Shown here: positions 1-6,250 of the stretch, piece by piece
How the letters are laid out: each line of letters opens with the position of its first letter
Numbering within the stretch: the first letter of the stretch is position 1
Assembly (NCBI GenBank): GCA_017514235.1
Contig: JAFWKK010000017.1
Location: 1-34,186, forward strand
Length of the DNA: 34,186 bases
Direction of reading: 5' to 3'
Source of the DNA: Kiritimatiellia bacterium
Lineage (GTDB): Bacteria; Verrucomicrobiota; Kiritimatiellia; RFP12; UBA1067
Notes under the pieces: model-generated
Database searches by the model: none
What the model saw: only the letters and a program-made list of their open reading frames with translations
What the model was told of the DNA's origin: nothing
Program-made: the position numbers and the translations under genes

Positions 1-60
1 AATGCACAGGGGAAAGTTGTTTCATCGGATGATTCAGCAAGCCGTGACAATGCGCCCTAA
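1..60 (+). CDS. 3' end of an unknown upstream gene (partial)
   Basis: Frame 1 is open from the first base to a TAA at 58-60 and would encode the last 19 residues of a protein (ending S-R-D-N-A-P). The stop lies 17 bp before the next ATG, which has its own Shine-Dalgarno sequence, so an operon with the following gene is plausible. The stretch is too short to assign a function and could be open by chance. Confidence 0.4.
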   Translation, partial: NAQGKVVSSDDSASRDNAP

Positions 61-77
61 GTCAATAAAGGAGTTCT

Positions 78-1091
78 ATGTCTCATCACCCAGAAAGGAC
101 GGCCCGGAATGTTAGGCCCGTCAATCAGCCACCCAGTAAATATAATAGCGCAGATGTGGAGTTTAAACCATTAGACGAGAAAGGAAGAACAATAATTGTT
201 GAAGCGAATCCGTCATGGTTGCGACGTGTGTTGTTCGGGCCACGTTGTGAAGAGGTCTCAAACAAAGAAGTTGCGGATAAAATGCGAAACGCTGATTTCC
301 CTCTGAAAGAGATTTTTACGATGGGTGAGAAATTTTTGGATGATATGAGTTGGTATTTTCTTGCGTGGAACCAGCGGACGGCTTTTAATGCCGATGTGTG
401 CCATAACATGGATGTTTTTAAAAAGGATGCGCGAAATGTTTCAAGTGAGTTTCTAATCAATCTTTCTGAGAAAGACAGAGCCAGGATAAGTGAGCAAAGT
501 GTTGGATCTGGAGAGGCGTCAGGATGGTCCAAAGTAACTAAACTTGATCTTGGATTCTGCGTTGCACAGGCAGAGGCGAAAATGATGACTTATGCCATCT
601 ATGGGCAACAGAAGACACGTGAAGTGGGTGACGTATGGACGATCGATTCCGATATGTTGGATTCTTTTTTTCCGTTGCAGAGCAAAAACAGGAAGCCGTT
701 TTCATTTAAGGGCGGAGTCCTTGTGCTAACTGTAGTGTCTGATGATAATGGGATTGTGACAGTCAAGAGCCTGCCACGTGGAAAGGTTGATGGGGCGATG
801 ATATCTACAGATCTCAATATCGAGCCAAGAACTGAAGAGAGCGAACATAGACCCGAATTTACAACCTATATGCAGAACGAACATGACAATTTCGTAAAAT
901 TCATTATTGATACCGACAATCGTGTTTGCTCTAGCGCAGAGATTCAAGTGACACTTAAAGATTACAAAGGTGTTATACCAAAGGTCGAACAATTGCGTAT
1001 TAACGATCCTGAACATGGAATGCGTGCGAACATAGATGGGGGAACTGTAGTTTTACATGGTGTGATAACAACCGATGTGGAGGACAAGTGA
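78..1091 (+). CDS. hypothetical protein, 337 aa, no recognised family
   Basis: I do not recognise this protein. The ATG at 78 is preceded by AAAGGAG (67-73) at 4 nt, a convincing ribosome site. The product looks soluble: no signal peptide or membrane segment. The first ~25 residues are polar and Pro/Asn-rich. Residues ~30-150 are rich in charged and aromatic residues and look helical. The last ~130 residues, with alternating hydrophobics, look beta-rich. The TGA stop overlaps the start of the next gene, a small membrane protein, so the two are probably co-translated and may work together. Its DNA is clearly AT-richer, with different codon choice (many AAA, ATT, GAT), than the genes after position 3970. 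This suggests horizontal acquisition. It could be part of an accessory or defence-like module, but no motif shows that. Confidence 0.8.
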   Translation: MSHHPERTARNVRPVNQPPSKYNSADVEFKPLDEKGRTIIVEANPSWLRRVLFGPRCEEVSNKEVADKMRNADFPLKEIFTMGEKFLDDMSWYFLAWNQRTAFNADVCHNMDVFKKDARNVSSEFLINLSEKDRARISEQSVGSGEASGWSKVTKLDLGFCVAQAEAKMMTYAIYGQQKTREVGDVWTIDSDMLDSFFPLQSKNRKPFSFKGGVLVLTVVSDDNGIVTVKSLPRGKVDGAMISTDLNIEPRTEESEHRPEFTTYMQNEHDNFVKFIIDTDNRVCSSAEIQVTLKDYKGVIPKVEQLRINDPEHGMRANIDGGTVVLHGVITTDVEDK

Positions 1092-1468
1092 TGGAAGCCG
1101 TAAAGGTTCTTTCCCTAATTTTTACAAAGCGTAATATATTTGCGCTTGTTGCAGGGTTAGTGTTTGTGGTTTGTGTAATCGCATATTTCAATCGAAGCGG
1201 ACACATTTCGCCTAATACTTATGCTGCAGAAAATGGGGGCGAAATCATGATTGTTGATAATGACAATGTGCGGATTGTCAGAGGCAAGTCGACGCTGTAT
1301 TCGCTGCCAAATAAGATTAATCATATAGTGTACGATAAAGACGATTTGGCAAAGTCTAGGCCGCAGCGTTTGCGTCGTGTTGACAAGAATAGGGTTGAAT
1401 GGATCAGGGAGCCAGCTGGCCCAAGCCCAGAATATAAAGTGATGTTTTCAAAGCAAGATGGACGTTAA
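1091..1468 (+). CDS. small single-pass membrane protein, hypothetical
   Basis: A 125-residue protein with a short basic N-terminus, one hydrophobic segment at about residues 14-33, and a polar C-terminal domain of ~90 residues that would face the periplasm. I prefer ATG 1091 over GTG 1088: GGAGGA at 1079-1084 is 6 nt from the ATG but only 3 nt from the GTG. The start overlaps the upstream stop (TGATG), indicating translational coupling. No family was recognised. Its low-GC composition matches the preceding gene. Confidence 0.7.
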   Translation: MEAVKVLSLIFTKRNIFALVAGLVFVVCVIAYFNRSGHISPNTYAAENGGEIMIVDNDNVRIVRGKSTLYSLPNKINHIVYDKDDLAKSRPQRLRRVDKNRVEWIREPAGPSPEYKVMFSKQDGR

Positions 1469-1470
1469 TG

Positions 1471-1521
1471 CACCCTTATCCCTGATGTCTGTCAGAGCCA
1501 ATAAAATCCGGGACAAGGGTG
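1471..1521. repeat. 12-bp imperfect inverted repeat between genes
   Basis: CACCCTTATCCC (1471-1482) pairs with GGGACAAGGGTG (1510-1521) with a single A/C mismatch around a 27-nt loop. GTTAATG occurs at both outer edges (1464-1470 and 1521-1527) as a direct repeat. There is no T-tract after the stem, so it is not a classical intrinsic terminator. It may be an RNA processing or attenuation hairpin ahead of the patatin gene, or a recombination footprint. Confidence 0.6.
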
Positions 1522-1551
1522 TTAATGGGCGTATAGCAACAAGATTAAACA

Positions 1552-2727
1552 ATGAAACCGCAGAAACAGACTGAGAAGATTATCGTTGTAGCTGTTTTGT
1601 CGTTGCTGTTTGCTTTGAGTCATTGTGCAGCAGATAGCATTCGTGGTGACTCACAAATAGGGCTTGTCCTTTCGGGAGGAGGGGCAAAGGGTGCATATGA
1701 AGTCGGCGTATGGGAAGTGCTGAAGGAAACTCATGTGGCAGACGATATTGGTGCAATATCAGGAACGAGCATAGGCGCGATTAATGCCGCCCTCTTCGCT
1801 TCGGTCAAAAACCACGATGTTATAAAATCGATTTGGTTAGATGAGATTAATGGAATACTGTCCATTAGTGCCAATGCGCTTGCGATGTTTGGTACCCCAG
1901 AAGAACGGGCGAGTGAGGCGCTGTTGCGGAAGCGTCATATAGAAGAGGATGTTCGTGCAGAAGCCAAGAAGAGAAATATTCCTACGAATGCACTCCCCGA
2001 GACGGTCCTGTCCGAAATTGTTGATAGATGCTATTCTGTGTCGGCTAAGAAACTCTTGTTACAACATGGTGGGAGTCGATTGTGTGCGGCGGTTTGCGGT
2101 TTTCTTGCTGATGGTAGATCGGACGGATTTCTTGCAACTAAAGGATTGCAGGATGTAGCCCGCAACACGCTACCCCCGAGATGGGAACAGTCCGCCCCGC
2201 ACACATATGCAACTGCGCTTCGTAAGTTACCAAGCAATGAATTTAGCAAAGAAGTCTTCGCGTTGAATAAAGTGGATGCAGAAACCCGCATTGAAATGAT
2301 TTGCGCATCTGCATCGGTACCTGTGTTTTTCGGTACATTCAGTGTCAAGGGTGAAGCGTATGTCGATGGCGGATGGGAGGAAAAGGGCGGGGACAATGTG
2401 CCAATAGCCCCGATACTTGATAAGCATCCAGAAATCAAGACGATAATCGTGGTGTATCTTAAAGACGAGCGGCACATCAAGCCTGCGCAGCGTGATCGTG
2501 TCCGAGGCGCCGCAAAGAAGAAGGGCGTCCGACTCGTGGAAATCATACCATCCGAAGATATCGGTGGATCGTTCGGTGGCTGGGAGGGTATGTTCGACGA
2601 CTCCCCCGATACCGCCCGGCGGCTGATCGACCTCGGCAGCAAGGATGCTCGAAAAGTGCTGGAAGAGGCAGGGTTGGGGAAAGTCTCCTTGGAACACACG
2701 CAAGTGCGTAGCAGTGCAAGCCCATGA
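1552..2727 (+). CDS. secreted patatin-like phospholipase
   Basis: A 391-residue patatin-family serine acyl hydrolase, expected to cleave phospholipid or other acyl esters with a Ser-Asp dyad. A signal peptide or anchor (basic start, hydrophobic residues ~10-24, then C-A-A) suggests export; the C25 context (LSHC) is a poor lipobox. The oxyanion-hole motif SGGGAKGA is at 41-48, the nucleophile elbow GTSIG at 71-75 (Ser73), and the catalytic D-G-G at Asp272. Between the dyad residues lies a long insert (~90-240) less typical of short bacterial patatins. No clear Shine-Dalgarno precedes ATG 1552. Its stop overlaps the next ATG (ATGA). Patatins also serve as CBASS effectors, but those are cytosolic and lie beside nucleotide cyclases; neither holds here. 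Base composition shifts from AT-rich to GC-richer within the gene. Confidence 0.88.
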   Translation: MKPQKQTEKIIVVAVLSLLFALSHCAADSIRGDSQIGLVLSGGGAKGAYEVGVWEVLKETHVADDIGAISGTSIGAINAALFASVKNHDVIKSIWLDEINGILSISANALAMFGTPEERASEALLRKRHIEEDVRAEAKKRNIPTNALPETVLSEIVDRCYSVSAKKLLLQHGGSRLCAAVCGFLADGRSDGFLATKGLQDVARNTLPPRWEQSAPHTYATALRKLPSNEFSKEVFALNKVDAETRIEMICASASVPVFFGTFSVKGEAYVDGGWEEKGGDNVPIAPILDKHPEIKTIIVVYLKDERHIKPAQRDRVRGAAKKKGVRLVEIIPSEDIGGSFGGWEGMFDDSPDTARRLIDLGSKDARKVLEEAGLGKVSLEHTQVRSSASP

Positions 2728-3722
2728 GCATTGCTTGTGCCAGCATCCTTGCCGGGTGGCACGTTGACGAAAAGTCAGGGTGCATCATGCGTGACACTAT
2801 CCATCACATGGGGCGGCGGTGTCGCAACTGGGATTATGCCGGTCGGGGATGCTATCTCATTACCATGACCCTGCGCGACCGTTCGAAGTCGATATTGGGA
2901 AGGGTGCGCCGCAGCGTGGGTGGCGAGGCGCAAGGGAGCGCGGCGCAAGGTGACATGGCGCATCACTCGCACATCGATGCGCGGGGACAAGGCGAGGCGG
3001 TGCGCGGTCAGGGTCTTTTTGCCGATGGATTCGTTGATACCATCCTCTTCAATGAAGAAGCGCTTTCACGGGCGCTTGCCTATATGGCCGACAATCCTCG
3101 CCGCCTCCTTGAAAAGCGGGAGCATGCGGAGTACTTCCATGTGGTTCGCAAATTGATCGTGCGCTCGCCCATCAATGGGCGAGCGCTCCACTTCGCCGCC
3201 ATCGGCAATCAGCATCTGCTGGCGGCTCCATCTCTTATGCAAGTGCAGTGCTCGCGACATGATTTTGCCTACAGCAAAAATAGCGACTCCCGCATTGATG
3301 CACGAACAAAGCCTATCACTTGCACCCCCTCTTTTGAGGAGAAGGCCGCCGACTTGCTTGCGGCCGCTTCTCACGGCGCGGTGCTGGTTTCGCCATGCAT
3401 CTCACATGGGGAAAAGGAAATTGCCCGTCGCGCGATGTCGGTAGGCGCACGACTGGTCGTGCTGTTGAACAAAGGGTTTGCGCCGCGCTACAAGCCACCT
3501 GGCCTCTATTTTGACCGTTGCGTGGAGGGGCGTCTCTTGATGCTTGCTCCCGCTGCGTGGCCATTCCTGCTGGGCAAGAAGGCAATGACTCGCCAGGATG
3601 CCTGTGTCTTGAATCGAATCGCTCAACTCCTCTGTGGCGCGGGGGGTGCCGAAATCGACTACAAGGGGCTGGTTCCTGCTGACCTTGAGCGTCTTGTAGA
3701 AAGTGCAACGAAACAACCATAA
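2724..3722 (+). CDS. degenerate Y1/IS200-type transposase-like protein with a conserved C-terminal domain
   Basis: A 332-residue protein whose ATG overlaps the patatin stop. Residues ~30-60 (NWDYAGRGCYLITMTLRDR) match the start of Y1_Tnp/REP-associated tyrosine transposase-like proteins. Residues ~105-135 (FVDTILF, then ADNPRRLLEKRE) match their C-terminal helices. The middle, where the family has its metal-binding HxH strand, is replaced by ~45 low-complexity Gly/Ala/Arg/His residues with no recognisable catalytic motif. The C-terminal half (IGNQHLL, QCSR, LVSPCISHGEKEIARRA, then a KP and EGRLL-LAP pattern) resembles, from memory, a domain fused to such transposase-like proteins in other gut bacteria. 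Its role is unknown to me. It is probably a non-mobile, domesticated or decaying relative. No terminal inverted repeats were seen. Confidence 0.6.
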   Translation: MSIACASILAGWHVDEKSGCIMRDTIHHMGRRCRNWDYAGRGCYLITMTLRDRSKSILGRVRRSVGGEAQGSAAQGDMAHHSHIDARGQGEAVRGQGLFADGFVDTILFNEEALSRALAYMADNPRRLLEKREHAEYFHVVRKLIVRSPINGRALHFAAIGNQHLLAAPSLMQVQCSRHDFAYSKNSDSRIDARTKPITCTPSFEEKAADLLAAASHGAVLVSPCISHGEKEIARRAMSVGARLVVLLNKGFAPRYKPPGLYFDRCVEGRLLMLAPAAWPFLLGKKAMTRQDACVLNRIAQLLCGAGGAEIDYKGLVPADLERLVESATKQP

Positions 3723-3754
3723 GGGGCATGAAACGCTTAAAAGGGTCTGAAAGA

Positions 3755-3767
3755 ATGTCAATGACAT
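3755..3767. repeat. 13-bp palindrome ATGTCA-A-TGACAT
   Basis: A perfect inverted repeat, 6 bp per arm with a 1-bp centre, in the 247-bp gap after the transposase-like gene. It has the size of a dimeric regulator operator but lies about 190 bp upstream of the kinase promoter. Function is unproven and chance is possible. Confidence 0.3.
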
Positions 3768-3956
3768 CGGTATCATCAGGCATTATATGGAGCAATTCGC
3801 AAAAGACATGAATTGTGTGGCGCTGTTGGCAGTTAGGTGGCTATCGCTGCGGCAACATTACGCAACAGGCGTTTGATGCGGCTCATGGAGAAGGCCATTT
3901 CTTCGATTTGCTATAGGGCGAGTTCCCGAGTGGCAATCGCCTTAATCAGAATTTGG

Positions 3957-3962
3957 TATAAT
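3957..3962 (+). promoter_or_regulatory. extended -10 promoter of the kinase gene
   Basis: TATAAT preceded by TTTGG gives a TGn extended -10. There is no good -35. Seven bases separate it from the GTG start at 3970, so the transcript would begin at or within about 1-2 nt of the start codon. Confidence 0.75.
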
Positions 3963-3969
3963 TGCGTAT

Positions 3970-5301
3970 GTGAACACGGCAGAAGAAAAGGAAGTTCACG
4001 TTAACTGCGGAAATTGGCGGCTTGACCGTGAAGTCGGACGCGGCGCGTATGGCGTTGTCTACATTGCGACAAACGGCAATGGCGAACGCGCGGCCGTGAA
4101 GGTCTGTCGCCGCGACGAATTCGGCGAGGAGCGCTACGGACGCGAGCTGCGCGGCGCAAGGCTCTACAACGCGATCCCACCGCAGGAGGGTCTCGTCCGC
4201 ATGCGTGAGCTAGCGGAGGAGTCGTGGGGCTTCTACGCGGTCATGGACCTTGCGGATGACGAGTTCAGCCGAGAGCCTTCGGAAGAGATGTCCTATCGCC
4301 CGAAGACTCTCGCCAGCGTCATCGAAGGCGAAAAGGCATTGCCGCTCGGCGAATGCGTCAAGCTCGGCATCTCGCTCGCGAACGGCCTCGTCGCGCTTCA
4401 GCGCCATCACCTGCTGCACCGTGACATAAAGCCTGGGAACGTGATTTACGTCGGTGGGCGTCCCGCTCTCTCCGATCCCGGACTTGTCGTCGAGGAGTCT
4501 AAGGCGGTGTCGATTGTGGGAACGCCTGGCTATCCTCCCCCAGAGGGCTTCACTGCTGCTCCAAGCGACGTATACAGCCTTGGCCTAACCTTAAAGGCCG
4601 CAAGCTTTGGCAGACGCCTTGAAGACTTGGACAAGGGCCCCGCCCTGGAGGCTGATACGGGCGCAAAATTCTTTCCCGCATGGTGGCGCATACTCAATAA
4701 AGCGACAGACAAGGACCCTCGCCGCCGCCACCAGTCAGCCAAGGCGTTGCTAAAAGAGCTCAAGGCGCTCCGCATCAAAATGGCATGTGCCAAATGCTCG
4801 TGGACATATAAAGCGGCAATAGGCGCTTTGCTCCTGGCCGCTGTTGCATATGCGTATGTGTCCTATCAGGAAAGAAAGCGGCTGGAAGCCGAAATCAAGC
4901 CCCTGAAACAAATCGTTTCCATCGCGCAATCTCTGAATGACATGTCGGCGCAGGATGACACTGCGTGGTCTTCGTTTTCCGGCTCGTATTTCTGTCGAAC
5001 GGACGAGTCTCACAGGCAAAGGCTTAGAAGAGTAGAGGAGAAGGATCCCGGTAGAGCCGCGACGATGCGCGGCATTCTCGACAAAATGCAGGAAATCGAC
5101 AAGAAAGGAGAGGAGAACAACCGTAGGATAAAAGCCCTGCGTGATCAAAACAGGAATAAAGGCGAGACGGGGAAAGGAGCTTCAGAGAGATACAATCAGG
5201 CGGAAATGCTTTCGATGGAAAATGAGAAACTTGTTAAGGCCTGGCTCTCCCTTCTCGACCGTTTTATAACGATAGAGGACGAGGTTAAGTTGAACAAATG
5301 A
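3970..5301 (+). CDS. membrane-anchored Ser/Thr protein kinase
   Basis: A 443-residue eukaryotic-like (Hanks-type) kinase that should phosphorylate Ser/Thr on partner proteins. Visible landmarks are the glycine loop GRGAYG at 23-28, ATP-anchoring K44 (AAVKV), catalytic HRDIKPGN at 150-157 (D152, N157), and a GTPGY activation/P+1 segment at 184-188. The Mg-binding DFG motif reads DPG (169-171); the Asp is kept, so activity is likely. After the kinase domain comes one membrane helix (~281-299) and a charged ~140-residue C-terminal region predicted to be coiled coil, presumably periplasmic. It lacks PASTA or WD repeats. The start is GTG 3970; the ATG at 3967 runs straight into TGA. There is no room for a ribosome site downstream of the promoter, so leaderless translation is likely. 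A prepilin cluster follows 78 bp later. Confidence 0.9.
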   Translation: MNTAEEKEVHVNCGNWRLDREVGRGAYGVVYIATNGNGERAAVKVCRRDEFGEERYGRELRGARLYNAIPPQEGLVRMRELAEESWGFYAVMDLADDEFSREPSEEMSYRPKTLASVIEGEKALPLGECVKLGISLANGLVALQRHHLLHRDIKPGNVIYVGGRPALSDPGLVVEESKAVSIVGTPGYPPPEGFTAAPSDVYSLGLTLKAASFGRRLEDLDKGPALEADTGAKFFPAWWRILNKATDKDPRRRHQSAKALLKELKALRIKMACAKCSWTYKAAIGALLLAAVAYAYVSYQERKRLEAEIKPLKQIVSIAQSLNDMSAQDDTAWSSFSGSYFCRTDESHRQRLRRVEEKDPGRAATMRGILDKMQEIDKKGEENNRRIKALRDQNRNKGETGKGASERYNQAEMLSMENEKLVKAWLSLLDRFITIEDEVKLNK

Positions 5302-5342
5302 CATGCAAGCACTTTTGCTTTAAAAGGGTTGTAATCGTGCCC

Positions 5343-5372
5343 TTGATTCGACGTCCGTATTCGTGATATAAT
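5343..5372 (+). promoter_or_regulatory. promoter of the prepilin cluster
   Basis: TTGATT (5343-5348), an 18-bp spacer, and TATAAT (5367-5372) with a TG extension (TGATATAAT). The ATG at 5380 starts after a 7-nt gap, so the message is predicted to be leaderless. An in-frame ATG at 5371 lies inside the -10 and cannot be used from this promoter. Confidence 0.8.
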
Positions 5373-5379
5373 GCGCATC

Positions 5380-5535
5380 ATGAAGGGACGGAAGCGAAGC
5401 GGGCAGGCGGCGCTGGAGTACGTGCTTGCGATGGCCTCGATGCTGGTGGTCACGGGAATCCTCTGGGTCTTCGCCCGCGCTGCGGTTCACCATGCCGAGC
5501 GCACGGAGAGCCTGGTGACCGCCGACTGCCCCTGA
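5380..5535 (+). CDS. 51-aa prepilin/pseudopilin-like protein
   Basis: A very short gene: a basic leader (M-K-G-R-K-R-S-G), then QAALE and a ~20-residue hydrophobic helix (about residues 13-35), then a short polar tail ending in Cys-Pro. A Gly just before the cleavage point, with Glu at +5 of the mature sequence, is the class III/type IVb prepilin-peptidase signature of Flp and TadE proteins. Four following genes start with the same G-Q-(A/T) pattern, which argues strongly that this small gene is real. It is probably a minor pilin or pseudopilin processed at the inner membrane. Its start sits 7 nt after a -10 element. Confidence 0.78.
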   Translation: MKGRKRSGQAALEYVLAMASMLVVTGILWVFARAAVHHAERTESLVTADCP

Positions 5536-5556
5536 GCAAACGAAAGGGAACAAGCC

Positions 5557-5775
5557 ATGATGAAGAGACTGAGAAAAGGCCAGACGATGGTGGAGTACAT
5601 AATCATCGTCGTGCTGATTGCCGTTTCCCTGATCACGGTGTTCACCTTCCTGAGCCGCGCGATCGGCAAGAAGGCAGCAGGCGCCACGGAGGCCCTTTCG
5701 AGCGAAGAGGGCCAGAAGGCCAAGAGCGCGGCGGACGCGATCAGCGAAGAAAAGATCAAGCAGCTGGGAGAGTGA
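5557..5775 (+). CDS. Flp-like type IVb pilin
   Basis: A 72-residue protein (71 if ATG 5560 is used). The leader ends in R-K-G and is followed by QTMVE, a hydrophobic helix (~13-33) and a polar Ala/Glu/Lys-rich tail of ~38 residues. This matches the size and plan of Flp/TadE-system major pilins: cleavage after Gly, Glu at +5, and a short mature chain. AAAGGGA (5543-5549) lies 7 nt before ATG 5557. It is the best candidate for the major subunit of whatever fibre or pseudopilus this cluster builds. The secretion ATPase, inner-membrane platform and prepilin peptidase are not in the window. Confidence 0.8.
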   Translation: MMKRLRKGQTMVEYIIIVVLIAVSLITVFTFLSRAIGKKAAGATEALSSEEGQKAKSAADAISEEKIKQLGE

Positions 5776-5776
5776 C

Positions 5777-6250
5777 ATGCCGTCGCGGGCCGGGCAAGCG
5801 GCGGTAGAGACGGTGCTGGCCGTCCTGATCGTCACTTCCGTCTTCCTCGTCCTGTTCAGGCTATCGCACCTGCTTACCGGCAAGATCCTCGCTGAACATG
5901 CGGCAATGCGCGTCGCCCGCGCCCGCGCCGTCGGCTTCAACGACTTCATGTGCCGCAAGGCCGCGCGCCTCTGCGTCATTCCAGTCGCGGGGAAACGGCT
6001 TTGGCCGGACGGCGACTCCGACAAGTTCGGCATCGCAGAAGAGCGGGCGAAGATGCGCACGTACCTCGAGTCGCCCGACGAGGCGAGGGCTCACGGGCTC
6101 CTCGAATACGAGGGCTGGAACAAGATGTCGGTCGATCCGGGCGACGGCGGTCAGTCCGTCGTGACGCTCAACACGGAATGGTTCAAGGTCGAGGGCAAGG
6201 CCGGTGTCGAAGGCAACAGTTCCTACTACATGGAAGGCGGCGGAAATTGA
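5777..6250 (+). CDS. TadE-like pseudopilin
   Basis: A 157-residue protein one base after the previous stop, with GGGAG (5766-5770) 6 nt upstream of ATG 5777. The short leader M-P-S-R-A-G is followed by QAAVE, a hydrophobic helix (~8-30) and a soluble domain of ~125 residues with two Cys (in MCRKAARLC). This is the plan of TadE/TadF minor pseudopilins, which help assemble Flp pili. Cleavage after G6 leaves Glu at +5. The TGA stop overlaps the TTG start of the next gene (TTGA). Confidence 0.78.
   Translation: MPSRAGQAAVETVLAVLIVTSVFLVLFRLSHLLTGKILAEHAAMRVARARAVGFNDFMCRKAARLCVIPVAGKRLWPDGDSDKFGIAEERAKMRTYLESPDEARAHGLLEYEGWNKMSVDPGDGGQSVVTLNTEWFKVEGKAGVEGNSSYYMEGGGN

Noticed and set aside
1464-1527. 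Integron attC-like site
   Set aside because: The GTTAATG copies are direct, not the inverted GTTRRRY/RYYYAAC pair of attC, and no integrase is present.
1552-2727. CBASS-type patatin effector
   Set aside because: The protein has a signal peptide and no CD-NTase or Cap-type neighbour; the window shows no cyclic-nucleotide system.
3787-3876. 29-codon frame in the gap before the kinase
   Set aside because: No ribosome site and no conserved features; likely chance.
5950-6246. N-terminal extension of the TadG-like protein
   Set aside because: It overlaps the TadE-like gene in another frame and is Arg-rich nonsense; TTG 6247 overlaps the TadE stop and starts the conserved leader.
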